This document shows, in pieces, positions 34,174-43,260 of a stretch of 64,000 bases of DNA. This stretch comes from Burkholderia catarinensis (GTDB lineage Bacteria; Pseudomonadota; Gammaproteobacteria; Burkholderiales; Burkholderiaceae): contig NZ_MDEQ02000022.1 of assembly GCF_001883705.2 (NCBI RefSeq), positions 1 through 64,000 of the forward strand, written 5' to 3'. The notes beneath the pieces were generated by a model, which was not told the origin of the DNA, did no database searches, and saw only the letters and a list, made by a program, of their open reading frames with translations. Position numbers and translations under genes: made by a program. The first letter of the stretch is position 1. Every line of letters begins with the position of its first letter.

Positions 34174-35451
34174 TTACGCGCGACGCAACGGCCGGAACCC
34201 GGCACGCACTTCACGAGCAAACAGTTCCGGCACTTCCCATGCCGCGAAATGGCCGCCCTTGTCGACTTCGTTGAAGTAGATCAGGTTGTGATAACTGCGC
34301 TCGGCCCAGCTGCGCGGCGCCTGGTAGATCTCGCCCGGAAACACCGTGATCGCGGCCGGCAACGAGATATCCACCGCGTTGAAGTTGTTCGAGTGATCTT
34401 CCCAGTAGATCTGCGCGGACGACGTCGCGGTGTTCGTCAGCCAGTACAGCGAGATGTCGTCGAGAATCTCGTCGCGCGGAATCGAGCGTTCGGGCACGCC
34501 GCCGCTATACGTCCACTGCGAGATCTTGTCGTACATCCATGCGGCCTGCCCGGACGGCGAATCGGCGAGCGCATAGCCGACCGTCTGCGGACGCGTGACC
34601 ATCATCGCCGAGTAGCCGCAGTTGTCGCGATAGAACGTCGCGAGCTTCTCGTATGCGGCCTTCTCCTTCGGCGACAGCGAAGCCGGCGCGGGCGCATCGA
34701 TCTGGAGCAGCGTCGCGATATCCGGCGGCACCGTCGCCGGCATGTTCACGTGAATCCCGGCCAGACCCTGCACGCGCTGAATCGCCATCCGGTGCGAGAT
34801 CACCGAGCCGCAGTCGCCGCCTTGGGACACGAAGCGCGTGTAGCCGAGCCGCGCCATCAGCTCGCCCCATGCGCGTGCGATGTGGTCGGAACCCCAGCCG
34901 GTCTTCGTCGGCCGGCCCGAGAAACCGAAGCCCGGCAACGACGGCACGACGACATGGAACGCATCGTCCGCGCTCGCGCCGTGCGCGGTCGGGTCGGTCA
35001 GCGGGCCGATCGCCTTCAGCAGCTCGAAGATCGAACCGGGCCAGCCGTGCGTCATGATCATCGGCATCGCGTTCGCGTGCCGCGAGCGCACGTGGATGAA
35101 GTGAATGTCGAGCCCGTCGATTTCGGTGATGAACATCGGGAAACCGTTCAGGCGCGCCTCGCCCTTGCGCCAGTCGTAGTCGGTGCCCCAGTAGCCCAGC
35201 AGCGCCTGCATGCGCGCGAGCCGCACGCCCTGCGATTCGTCGGCGACGGTCTCGCGGCCCGGCCAGCGCGTGGCCGCGATGCGGCGGCGCAGGTCGGCGA
35301 CGGCTTCATCGGGAATATGCGCGGTGAACGGGCGTATGCCGCTGGCACCGGTCGCGGCATGCAGCGCGGTGGGCAGCATCGCCGAGACCCCGGCGGCCAC
35401 GGAAGTGGCCAGCAGGTGGCGACGCATCGGGGAAAACGGTGTGGAAGACAT
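34174..35451 (-). CDS. Exported microsomal-type epoxide hydrolase (EHN domain)
   Basis: 425 residues from the ATG at 35451 (AAGGAG upstream). A signal sequence with MRRHLLATSVAAGVSAM ends near LHA-A. The EHN N-terminal domain (IRPFTAHIPDEAVADLRRRI) is followed by the catalytic domain: MIMTHGWPGSIFELLKAIGP, VVVPSLPGFGFSGRPTKTG, the nucleophile Asp in SQGGDCGSVISH, and the C-terminal His in DKGGHFAAWEVPE. In relatives the residue after the Asp is normally Trp (GGDWG) and here it is Cys. Natural substrates in bacteria are unknown. Confidence 0.92.
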   Translation of the reverse strand: MSSTPFSPMRRHLLATSVAAGVSAMLPTALHAATGASGIRPFTAHIPDEAVADLRRRIAATRWPGRETVADESQGVRLARMQALLGYWGTDYDWRKGEARLNGFPMFITEIDGLDIHFIHVRSRHANAMPMIMTHGWPGSIFELLKAIGPLTDPTAHGASADDAFHVVVPSLPGFGFSGRPTKTGWGSDHIARAWGELMARLGYTRFVSQGGDCGSVISHRMAIQRVQGLAGIHVNMPATVPPDIATLLQIDAPAPASLSPKEKAAYEKLATFYRDNCGYSAMMVTRPQTVGYALADSPSGQAAWMYDKISQWTYSGGVPERSIPRDEILDDISLYWLTNTATSSAQIYWEDHSNNFNAVDISLPAAITVFPGEIYQAPRSWAERSYHNLIYFNEVDKGGHFAAWEVPELFAREVRAGFRPLRRA

Positions 35452-36104
35452 CGTTCGGCATCTCCTTTCGTGAAGTGGAAAGTGAACATGCCGCGCGCGG
35501 GACCGCGCCGTGGCTTTCAATCGGGCGCGCCCGGGTCACGCGGCGTCGCCCATTTGAAAGGTCTGATGTATCCGGAATTTGTCTGATTTGTACGCGTTTG
35601 TAGCCGATGGACGGCGAGCACGGTGCAACGACACCAGCATCGGCCGCTCGAGTGCATCCGCCGCGAAACTAGATCTCGGGACCGAAAAGGTCTTCGAATC
35701 CGTTCCGGCACAGCCTGAGCATAGCTGCGGGTTCGATGTGTCGATCGGATCGCGGAATATCCGCTGCTGGCGCCACGGTATGTCGCCTGAGAGCGGATCC
35801 ATTTCGGCCTCACGGGGCCAAGCGATATCACATGGCCGGAATAATTAACACGGGCGGGTGATATCACCCGCCCGTGGTACGGCCATCACGGCATCGCTAC
35901 AAGCGGCGGTTGATCAGCCTGCCGGGAAGCCAGGGCCGTGGGCGCGCACGGTTACGACACGAAACCCGGAAGACGAGATTCGAAAAGATCGACGCAGACT
36001 TCGGGACAAGCATCTGGCGAAGAAGGAAACCACGCGCCTGCGGTGGTGCGCGAACGGACATTCCACCGCTAGGCGGCCCGCGCCGCCGCCCGCCGGTATG
36101 ACGC
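35452..36104. other. Intergenic region, 653 bp
   Basis: I see no convincing gene. It contains a perfect 28-bp palindrome (listed separately). The rest, especially 35560-35850, is lower in G+C than the flanks and may hold promoters. Confidence 0.5.
35849..35876. repeat. Perfect 28-bp palindrome
   Basis: The half-site CACGGGCGGGTGAT is followed at once by its exact reverse complement. It can fold as a hairpin with a 12-bp stem and 4-nt loop in either strand, or serve as a dimeric regulator site. GATATCAC recurs once more at 35823-35831. No T-run follows, so a terminator is less likely. Confidence 0.7.
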
Positions 36105-36809
36105 TCAGAGCGCCTTGACGATCGCGCCGTCGACGCGAATGTTCTGCCCGGTGATATAGCCCGCGCCGTCCGACAGCAGGAACGCGACCGTTTTCGCGAT
36201 CTCGCCGGTCTTGCCGAAGCGGCCGGCCGGAATGCGCGCGACGATCTCCGGCGTTTCCGGCCAGCTGTCGATGAAGCCCGGCAGCACCGCGTTCATCCGG
36301 ATGTTCTCGGTCGCATAGCGTTCCGCGTACAGGCGCGTCCACGCGCTCAGCGCCGCACGCAGCGCCGACGACACGGGCATCGGCTGCTCGGGCGCGTCCG
36401 CCGCGAAGCTCGAGATGTTGACCACCGCGCCGCCGCCCTGCTGCTGGAAAATCGGCGTCACGCGCCGCATCACGCGCACCACGTTCAGCAGGATCAGGTC
36501 GAGCCCCGCGTGCCAGTTGTCGTCGGTGATCGCCAGCAGCTCGCCCTTCGGCGGATGCCCGGTGTTGTTCACGACCGCGTCGATCCGGCCGTAGCGCGCG
36601 ACCGTTTCCTGCACGAGCCGGTCGATATCGGCTTCTTCCGTCACCGAGCCCTGGATGCCGAACCCGCCGAGCTCCTCGCCGAGCGCCACCGCGCTGCCCG
36701 ACGGCGACATCAGCGCGACGCGATAGCCCGTCGTCGCCAGTTCGCGCGCGATCGCCGCGCCCATGCCCTTGCCCGCCGCCGTGATCAACGCCACTTTTTC
36801 TACAGTCAC
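36105..36809 (-). CDS. SDR-fold protein with altered catalytic motif
   Basis: 234 residues. I favour the GTG at 36809, since GAGGAG lies six bases upstream and the protein then begins with the first strand of the fold, VTVEKVALITAAGKGMGAAI. The Rossmann motif (AAGKGMG), the VNNTG motif and the C-terminal GYITGQNIRVDGAI are present. The catalytic Tyr-x-x-x-Lys appears as Ser-Ser-Ala-Leu-Arg (VSSALRAALSAW), so both Tyr and Lys are replaced. It may bind NAD(P)H without the usual chemistry. It diverges from a LysR gene. Confidence 0.85.
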   Translation of the reverse strand: MTVEKVALITAAGKGMGAAIARELATTGYRVALMSPSGSAVALGEELGGFGIQGSVTEEADIDRLVQETVARYGRIDAVVNNTGHPPKGELLAITDDNWHAGLDLILLNVVRVMRRVTPIFQQQGGGAVVNISSFAADAPEQPMPVSSALRAALSAWTRLYAERYATENIRMNAVLPGFIDSWPETPEIVARIPAGRFGKTGEIAKTVAFLLSDGAGYITGQNIRVDGAIVKAL

Positions 36810-36943
36810 GATCTGCTCCTCGTTCGAATCCTGCCGCCGCGCAGCCGCCATTCGGCGCGCCATGGTGGTAATGTAGGCGCATCAATCCCGACTGTCGAAC
36901 CAGTATTTCTGCCTTCAGCCGATAGTTTTTCTACAGCCAGACG

Positions 36944-37837
36944 ATGCCGCCTCGCCCTTCCCGCCTGCCGCCGCTGAATGCGCTTCGTGCGTTCGAAGTG
37001 TCCGCGCGGCACCTCAATTTCCGCGCCGCGGCCGACGAGATCGGCGTCACGCAGGGCGCCGTCGCGCAGCAGGTGCGCCATCTCGAGGACGTGCTCGGGC
37101 TGAAGCTGTTCGAGCGCCTGCCGCGCGGTCTCGCGCTGACGCACGACGGCGCCGCGTATTTCTCCGACGTGCAGCGCGCGCTGCACGCGATCGCCGATGC
37201 GACCGACAAGCTCGTGAAGCGGCGCGCCGCGCTGACGATCAGCACGACGCCATCGTTCGCGTCGAAGTGGCTGATCCCGCGGCTCGCGCAGTTCACCGAC
37301 GCGCATCCCGACTACGACGTGCGCGTGATCGCCGACCCGCAGCTCGCGACGTTCCGCCACGACGGCGTCGATCTCGCGATCCGCTACGGCAAGCCGCCGT
37401 TCGGCAAGCATCTCGCCGCACATGCGCTGTTCCCGCTCGACGTGTGCGCCGTGTGCAGCCCCGCCGTGCTGGCCGCGCCCGCGTCGCCGCGCGCGCTCGC
37501 CGGCCAGGTGCTGCTGCACGATGCGCACGACCTGTGGCCCGAGTTCCTCGCCGCGATGCCCGAGCCCGTCGACATCGATCCGCACAAGGGGCTGCGCTTC
37601 AACCAGACGTCGCTCGCGATCGATGCGGCCGTCGCCGGCCAGGGTATCGCGCTCGCGACCGATCCGCTCGTCGAGCGCGACATCGCGGCCGGCCGGCTGT
37701 GCAAGCCGTTCGATTTTGCGTTTCCGCTGTCGGTGGGGTTCTATCTCGTGTATCCGGCCGAGCGGCGCGACGACGATGCGATCGCCGTGATGCGCGACTG
37801 GATGATCGGGCAGGCGGTGGCGGACAGGCGGGCTTGA
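36944..37837 (+). CDS. LysR-family transcriptional regulator (GcvA-like)
   Basis: 297 residues. The start PPLNALRAFEVSARHLNFRA with ADEIGVTQGAVAQQVRHLED is typical of the GcvA/AmpR-like branch, as is the ligand-binding start LTISTTPSFASKWLIPRLAQ. It diverges from the SDR gene across 134 bp, which suggests local regulation of it. The gene ends 16 bp before a convergent gene. Confidence 0.93.
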   Translation: MPPRPSRLPPLNALRAFEVSARHLNFRAAADEIGVTQGAVAQQVRHLEDVLGLKLFERLPRGLALTHDGAAYFSDVQRALHAIADATDKLVKRRAALTISTTPSFASKWLIPRLAQFTDAHPDYDVRVIADPQLATFRHDGVDLAIRYGKPPFGKHLAAHALFPLDVCAVCSPAVLAAPASPRALAGQVLLHDAHDLWPEFLAAMPEPVDIDPHKGLRFNQTSLAIDAAVAGQGIALATDPLVERDIAAGRLCKPFDFAFPLSVGFYLVYPAERRDDDAIAVMRDWMIGQAVADRRA

Positions 37838-37853
37838 GCCGCCTTCGTCGGCG

Positions 37854-38450
37854 TCAGGGCGCGACCCAGCGAGCTGCGTAGCCGCTTTCGTGCAGCTCGA
37901 ACACCGCTCGGCGATGGCCGGCACGTGCCAGTTCGAGCCAGTCGATGCGCGTCACGGTCACGTGCAACAGGCAGAAGTTTTCGTAGCCGTCTCCGGCAGG
38001 CTGTGCCCCTTGGCTCGCCGCGACATGCGCGTCTTCAGGCGATTCGACCGGCGTGCCGGGCGGCAACGGCGCGCGATACAGCAGCAGCGTATGCGGACGG
38101 CTCGATTGCCAGATCGCGCGCCGTTGCGCTTCGTCGTCGCAGATCGCTGCAACGCCTTCCGCGCGAATCTGCACGAGCGCATCGAGATCGTTCGCGACGA
38201 GCGCGATGCGCGGATCGCGGCGCAGCTCCGCAACCTTCTCCGAACGCGCATCGGTATGAAATGACAGCACGCGATCGGCGCGGCTCACCTGACGCAAAAC
38301 GATCGTACGCACCTTCGGCGCGCCGTCGACGCCGAGCGTCGCGGCCTGCAGCATCGTGAACGGCGAGCGCTGCGCGCCGACGCCGGATTCCAGGCAGGAC
38401 CAGAGGCGGTCGTACGTTTCCGTGAGCGAGTCGGAGGATGAGTCGGACAT
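37854..38450 (-). CDS. Pyridoxamine 5'-phosphate oxidase-fold FMN-binding protein
   Basis: 198 residues with the split-barrel pattern of the PdxH-like flavin-binding family: MLQAATLGVDGAPKVRTIVL, VSRADRVLSFHTDARSEKVA and LRRDPRIALV. The C-terminal PdxH substrate residues are not evident, so it is more likely a general flavin-dependent oxidase or reductase than PdxH itself. It is convergent with the LysR gene. Confidence 0.85.
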   Translation of the reverse strand: MSDSSSDSLTETYDRLWSCLESGVGAQRSPFTMLQAATLGVDGAPKVRTIVLRQVSRADRVLSFHTDARSEKVAELRRDPRIALVANDLDALVQIRAEGVAAICDDEAQRRAIWQSSRPHTLLLYRAPLPPGTPVESPEDAHVAASQGAQPAGDGYENFCLLHVTVTRIDWLELARAGHRRAVFELHESGYAARWVAP

Positions 38451-38545
38451 GAGGCGGCGGCGATCGCATGTGTTTCGATCGCGCCAGCTTAACCGTTTGC
38501 TCCGGCCGCGGCTCGCGTGTGACGCGGCGGCCGCCTTCGCGCCGT

Positions 38546-38737
38546 TCAGTTGTAGCCGAGCACGACCGATGCGGCATCGCCGGTATCGGTCGTCGGCTCC
38601 GCGCCGAACCGGCCGAGCACATCGGCGACATACTGCGGCCCCGCGTTGATCTGCGACGAGCGATGTGCGGCCGGCCGGTTATCGCCGGCGCCTGGCGCGG
38701 CGCCCATCGATGCAGTGTCGTTGACGGTGATATTCAT
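38546..38737 (-). CDS. Small 63-residue protein downstream of aminotransferase, unknown
   Basis: It begins MNITVNDTASMGAAPGAGDN with GAGGAG nine bases before the ATG, and starts 12 bp after the aminotransferase stop on the same strand. The chain is polar and lacks a signal peptide; it contains AGPQYVADVLGRFGAEPTTD and ends VVLGYN. No family recognised. The good ribosome site and tight spacing support a real gene. A leader or peptide-precursor role is conceivable but unsupported. Confidence 0.5.
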   Translation of the reverse strand: MNITVNDTASMGAAPGAGDNRPAAHRSSQINAGPQYVADVLGRFGAEPTTDTGDAASVVLGYN

Positions 38738-38749
38738 GTTCGAGTCTCC

Positions 38750-39949
38750 TCACGCGGCCAGCGCCGCACCATACGCGCGCACGAGGCGCGCGACGCCTTC
38801 CCGGATCGCGTCGACGTCCGGCGCGGCGAACGACAGGCGCAGCGAGGCTGCGTCGACGTTGTCCGCGAAGAACGCCTTGCCGGGCACGAACACGATCTTG
38901 TTCGCGATCGCCTGTTGCAGCAGCACGTCCGACGATACCGCGCCGATCCGCGCCCATACGAACATCCCGCCTTCAGGACGATGGAATGCGATCGCATCGC
39001 CGAAGCCGTCGCGCAGCGCGTCGCACATCGCGTCGCATTTGCGCTGGTACGCGGCCGTGATGCGCGGCAGATGGCTTTCCAGCGCGCCGTCGGCCAGGTA
39101 TTCGGCGGCGGCCGCCTGCGTCCACGGCGTGCTGCACAGATCGACCGTCTGTTTCGCGATCACGCAGCGCCGCGCGATCTCGGCCGGCGCGATCGTCCAG
39201 CCCACGCGCAGCCCAGGAGCTACGATCTTCGACAGGCTCGCGAAATGCACGATCCAGTCACGCGCGCCATCCACTTCATCGGCCAGCGCGAGCATCGACG
39301 GCACGGCTTCGCCCGCGAAACGCAGGTCGCCGTACGGATCGTCCTCGACGATCAGGAAACGGTATTGCACGGCGAGACGCAGCAGCGTCAGCCGGCGCTC
39401 GCGCGTGAGCGTCGCGCCCGTCGGGTTCGCGAAGGTCGGGACCGTGTAGAGGAGCTTCGGCTGGGCGATCGCGCCGGACGCGAGTTGTGCGCCGAGACGA
39501 TCGACGTCGAGGCCCTCGCCGTCGACGGGGATCGTCACGATGCGCGCCTGCTGCAGGCGCATCGCCTGCAGCGTCGCCGGATAGGCCGGCTGTTCGGTCA
39601 GCACGACGTCGCCGGGCGACACCATCACGCGCAGCAGCAGGTCGAGACCCTGCTGCGAACCGGTCGTCACGAGCAGTTCGGCCGGCGTGCACGCGACGCC
39701 GCGACGCGCCATCAGCGCGATCAGTTGCTGCTTCAGTTCGGCGAGGCCGTCGGTCGGGCCGTATTGCAGGCAGCGCACGGGCTGCGCGTACGCGCGTCCG
39801 GCAGCAGCGTTCAGGCCGTCGACGTCGAACAGGTCGCTGGCCGGATAGCCGCCCGCGAAGGAAATCATGCCCGGTTCGGACAGGTACTTGAACAGTTCGC
39901 GGATCGGCGAGCCGGCGGGATTCTGGAATGAGGGAGTGAACGCGTACAT
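38750..39949 (-). CDS. PLP-dependent aminotransferase (Aro8/LysN-like, fold type I)
   Basis: 399 residues from the ATG at 39949. It has the fold type I core: MISFAGGYPASDLFDVDG, LQYGPTDGLAELKQQLIALM, TTGSQQGLDLLLRVMVSPGD, then VPTFANPTGATLTRERRLTL, DDPYGDLRF, and the PLP lysine in SLSKIVAPGLRVGWTIAP. Relatives transaminate 2-aminoadipate, aromatic or branched-chain amino acids; the MocR DNA-binding domain is absent. A 63-codon gene follows 12 bp later. Confidence 0.92.
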   Translation of the reverse strand: MYAFTPSFQNPAGSPIRELFKYLSEPGMISFAGGYPASDLFDVDGLNAAAGRAYAQPVRCLQYGPTDGLAELKQQLIALMARRGVACTPAELLVTTGSQQGLDLLLRVMVSPGDVVLTEQPAYPATLQAMRLQQARIVTIPVDGEGLDVDRLGAQLASGAIAQPKLLYTVPTFANPTGATLTRERRLTLLRLAVQYRFLIVEDDPYGDLRFAGEAVPSMLALADEVDGARDWIVHFASLSKIVAPGLRVGWTIAPAEIARRCVIAKQTVDLCSTPWTQAAAAEYLADGALESHLPRITAAYQRKCDAMCDALRDGFGDAIAFHRPEGGMFVWARIGAVSSDVLLQQAIANKIVFVPGKAFFADNVDAASLRLSFAAPDVDAIREGVARLVRAYGAALAA

Positions 39950-40233
39950 GTCGTCGTGAGCTGGATGGCGCGGACGGCCGGGATAGCCGCCAGGTGCCTG
40001 CCACCGGGGCGCTTCTGGCGCCACGGCGGCGAATTCGAGCCACGATTGTCGATAGTCATTAAGGCCGGGGCAAACGATATCTATGCACTAGGTCTTGCGG
40101 TTTGGTCATCAAATGGGGGGTGGAATGACGCATGCGCCGGCGTTTCGACGCCGGGCTCCGGACACGTGCCGTCGACGAATATCCAATCGGCCCGATTGTT
40201 TCGCCATGCGCCCACCCTGGCGCAGGAGCGGCT

Positions 40234-41202
40234 TCAGTGCCCCGTCCCCGCGGGTTCGACCGGATGCGGCCTGGTTGCCCAGGTTGCGAGCGCGCGCGTG
40301 AGGTCGTCCGACACATAGTGCGGACCATCGAACAGATAGACCGGATAGCCGCGATACGCCAATAGCTGCTTGCCCAATTCCTCGGCACCGGCTGAACGGA
40401 ATCCCCCATGCTCGGCGGGCCGGAAGGCCTCGGCGATGACCCGCACGCGCCGTTTGCCCAGGCGTGACGCCAGCTCGTCGAGGTAGGTGCGCGCGACGTA
40501 GGGCTCGCGGGCATAGACGCCGCAGCCGTCCTGGAAGAACACCCCGACGTCCGAAGGCAGCCACGCTGCGAGCCAGTCCGCCAGCGCCTTTCCGCCGATA
40601 TTGGTCTGGTCGTACACGCTCACCCAAAGCGGACGAGGCAGCCGCTGCAGGATCTCGGCGAGCTTGGGCGCATCCTGCCAGGTCGGATCGATTTCGACCG
40701 GGAAGTAGTAGCCGGTGACATGCAGCGGGAAAGGTGCGCGCGCCACTTCCAAAGACTGGTCGGCGAGCGTCGACAAATGGGTGCGCGCACGTTTTTCGTC
40801 CTGGTAGCCGGCCAGGCCCAGGATGACGTTTCTGGCCCACGGCTCACGCCCGATGCGTTCCCAGTCGGGAAGACGCGCCGCGGGTCGGATGCCGGTGTGG
40901 GCAACGTACGCGGTATCGTCGACGACGGTCCACTGGATCAACAGATCGCGTACGCCGAGCATCTGCCAGTTTCCGACGGGATGGGTCGTCGTGTTGTCCA
41001 CCTGCCAGACGATGCCGTCAGCGTGAACGTCGTGCGCTGTCCAGCTGCATGCGGCCATGACGAGCGATGCTCCGATTGCCGTGAGCGTCGTCGCCCGCGA
41101 CGAACGCGACGCATGAGCAGGCCGGCGCGGCCGGCCTGCCAGTCGAAACCGGCCCATACGCTGTCGAATCCTGCGCAAGGCCGGCATGGCGTACGTGATC
41201 AT
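40234..41202 (-). CDS. Exported TIM-barrel glycosidase-like protein (DUF4434/YbcH-like)
   Basis: 322 residues from the ATG at 41202, which has GGGAGG five bases upstream. A long basic N-terminus leads to one hydrophobic segment (TLTAIGASLVMAACSW) that may serve as a signal or lipoprotein anchor at Cys. The mature part, with LLIQWTVVDDTAYVAHTG, HVTGYYFPVEIDPTWQDAPK, LPRPLWVSVYDQTNIGGKAL and VGVFFQDGCGVYAREP, has the strand-helix periodicity of a (beta/alpha)8 glycosidase such as DUF4434. E. coli ybcH, next to nfrA-nfrB, is a comparison worth making. It forms a candidate operon with the deacetylase upstream. Confidence 0.7.
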   Translation of the reverse strand: MITYAMPALRRIRQRMGRFRLAGRPRRPAHASRSSRATTLTAIGASLVMAACSWTAHDVHADGIVWQVDNTTTHPVGNWQMLGVRDLLIQWTVVDDTAYVAHTGIRPAARLPDWERIGREPWARNVILGLAGYQDEKRARTHLSTLADQSLEVARAPFPLHVTGYYFPVEIDPTWQDAPKLAEILQRLPRPLWVSVYDQTNIGGKALADWLAAWLPSDVGVFFQDGCGVYAREPYVARTYLDELASRLGKRRVRVIAEAFRPAEHGGFRSAGAEELGKQLLAYRGYPVYLFDGPHYVSDDLTRALATWATRPHPVEPAGTGH

Positions 41203-41307
41203 CGCTGCCTCCCCGGAAGCATTCTTGCGCGTCATCGTAGCCGATCAAACGCAAACGTGCGACCCGCGTTGCCAAGGCGGGTCGCACGGGCTGCCATCAC
41301 GTTCGCA

Positions 41308-42951
41308 TCACTTGGCCGTCGTGCCGTCCACCCACGTATAGCCGAGATTCGTGATGCCGGTCACGAGACTCTGGAAGTCCTGATAGGCCGGCAAGCCGAG
41401 ATCGGGTTCAAGCCAGTACGGATGGAAGAAGAAGGACGCGAAACCGTCCCGCACCGCCAGACCATATTGCGCATTGGTGACGAGTTGCTGCCACGTGTAC
41501 GAGATACACGAGAATTTGTCGATATTGCAGATGTTGTACTGCATACTGCCCAGGTTCTCCGGGATGATCCGCTCCCCGTAGTAATCGGAGTTGATGATGT
41601 ACGGGAAGAACTGCCCGGCCGAAAAGTCCTGGTTGGCTGCTCCCGTCCCGAGTTGCGGCTTGGTCGCCGTGTAGTAGACGGCCCGCTGGAACGTCGTCGG
41701 AAACGTGAGGGCCGTGGCCGCCGCTGCCGCCGGCGACACCTGGTACTGCGGCGCGGCCCAGCCGACAACCCTGTAGCCGTTGGTCGTGAACTCGAGCAGG
41801 CCATCGGCCATTCTGCCTTCCGCCCATTGAACGGAGTCCTCATCGACCGGGCGATTCTGCACCGCAAACCAGAACTCGTAGTCGCTGCCGGTGACCGCGT
41901 TCAGCAGATTCGGCGTCGAATCGTACTGGTGCGTATAGCCGTGCATCACGATCGAGCCGCCGTGCGCTACCGCGTAGCTCAGCGCACTCTTGAGGCCTGT
42001 TGCCTGCGCCAGATGGATCGTCTCCGGCACGCCGCCGTTGTAATAGCCGTTCGGATCCGTATACAACGGAATGGTCGCCATCGTGAACGGGATCCTCTTC
42101 GAATACAGGTAATTCGTCAGCAGTTGCATCGAACTCTTCGTCGTATACGCGTCGAGGTCCTCCAGACGGACGAGCGCACGGTGATTCACCGGTGCATTGG
42201 TCTGCAGGATGTCGTGCAGGATGTCGCATATCACCAGGTAGCGATCCGTCGGGCCGATGTAGGAAAACGGCATATCCGCGAAGTACCAGAAGTTGCCCGA
42301 GCGCACGACGTAGGGCGTGGTTGCGCCGCTCTTGCTGTTCTTGATCGTGACGAGCGCCTGTGCCTTGGTGGCATCGACGACCTGGGTCAGCCCGACATCC
42401 GGGTCCGCGCTGATGGCGCCGGTTGACGCGTTATAGGCGTAGTACTTGACCATCGACAGGTTCTTGTACGTGACCGTATCGTAGAAGCCGGGATTCGGAT
42501 TGCTTGCCGAAGGCGTCGCATTCATCCCGGCAAGGCCCTGAAAGCTGAACCCGAAGGTCTGGTTGAAGGTGTAGGCCGTGTTCCATGCCAGCTGCCACAA
42601 GTTGTACTTGAACCAGACCACCGTCTTCTTCGTGGTCATCACGTCACTCATGAACGCCGTCGGAATCGGGTTGTTGTAGTAGTCGCCGATATAGAACGTG
42701 ACGTCGTGGTTCCCGACCATGCCGGACGTGTAGTTCTGTATCGGAACCAGATCGATCGTCGCATTGAAATGGCCAAGCAGGTTCCTCAACATGATGCTGT
42801 ACATCAGGCCGAGCTTCGAATACGGGTCGTTGGCCGGATTGTCGTACAGCACGAGCGTATGGGCGGTGGTGGCCTGCGCGCGCGCGGTACCCGGCAAGGT
42901 CATTTGCGCGAGTCCGGCAAGCAGGGCGATGACGAGCAAGATCTTTTTCAT
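41308..42951 (-). CDS. Secreted polysaccharide deacetylase (DUF2334)
   Basis: 547 residues with a signal peptide ending ARA-Q. The N-terminal ~230 residues form an unassigned domain rich in Tyr and Asn (VLYDNPANDPYSKLGLMYSI). The C-terminal part is DUF2334 of the carbohydrate esterase 4 type: NHRALVRLEDLDAYTT with metal-binding acidic residues, IVMHGYTHQYDSTPN with the HxxxH pair, and FFFHPYWLEPDLG with a catalytic-type His. Such enzymes N-deacetylate hexosamine polymers in the periplasm, as PelA and PgaB do. It is divergent from the nfrB-like gene across the 970-bp gap and very probably modifies the same glycan. Confidence 0.85.
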   Translation of the reverse strand: MKKILLVIALLAGLAQMTLPGTARAQATTAHTLVLYDNPANDPYSKLGLMYSIMLRNLLGHFNATIDLVPIQNYTSGMVGNHDVTFYIGDYYNNPIPTAFMSDVMTTKKTVVWFKYNLWQLAWNTAYTFNQTFGFSFQGLAGMNATPSASNPNPGFYDTVTYKNLSMVKYYAYNASTGAISADPDVGLTQVVDATKAQALVTIKNSKSGATTPYVVRSGNFWYFADMPFSYIGPTDRYLVICDILHDILQTNAPVNHRALVRLEDLDAYTTKSSMQLLTNYLYSKRIPFTMATIPLYTDPNGYYNGGVPETIHLAQATGLKSALSYAVAHGGSIVMHGYTHQYDSTPNLLNAVTGSDYEFWFAVQNRPVDEDSVQWAEGRMADGLLEFTTNGYRVVGWAAPQYQVSPAAAAATALTFPTTFQRAVYYTATKPQLGTGAANQDFSAGQFFPYIINSDYYGERIIPENLGSMQYNICNIDKFSCISYTWQQLVTNAQYGLAVRDGFASFFFHPYWLEPDLGLPAYQDFQSLVTGITNLGYTWVDGTTAK

Positions 42952-42963
42952 GGCCGTTTCTCC

Positions 42964-43260
42964 CTAGTCACGTTCCACATTGCCGTTGACTTTCTTGACG
43001 GTCTTCTTGCTGAACTTCGGTCGTCCCGTTTCCTTGTATGCGTTGCCCCAATCCTCGTCGGACATGCCTGCTTTCACGTTGACCTGAGCGGAGCCGTTCG
43101 GTAATGGAGGCGGCTTGATCTTCATGACAGATGAATTGCTTGCCTCCTGCGCATGCGCATCCTGAACGCCGACGGCGAAAACGAGCGTAGAGATTAATGT
43201 GATGAGTGATCCGGCGGTGCTCAACCCGTTCCTGAAAGATCGATCGCGATGAGAATGCAT
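42964..43260 (-). CDS. Small secreted protein of the polysaccharide locus
   Basis: 98 residues from the ATG at 43260, where AAGGA lies ~8 nt upstream (an ATG at 43269 is too close to it). It has a signal peptide with LITLISTLVFAVGV and cleavage near AHA-Q. The mature part of ~58 residues is polar and basic (PPPLPNGSAQVNVKAGMSDE, KFSKKTVKKVNGNVERD). No family recognised. It ends 12 bp before the deacetylase start, so it belongs to that operon and may be an accessory factor. Confidence 0.65.
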   Translation of the reverse strand: MHSHRDRSFRNGLSTAGSLITLISTLVFAVGVQDAHAQEASNSSVMKIKPPPLPNGSAQVNVKAGMSDEDWGNAYKETGRPKFSKKTVKKVNGNVERD

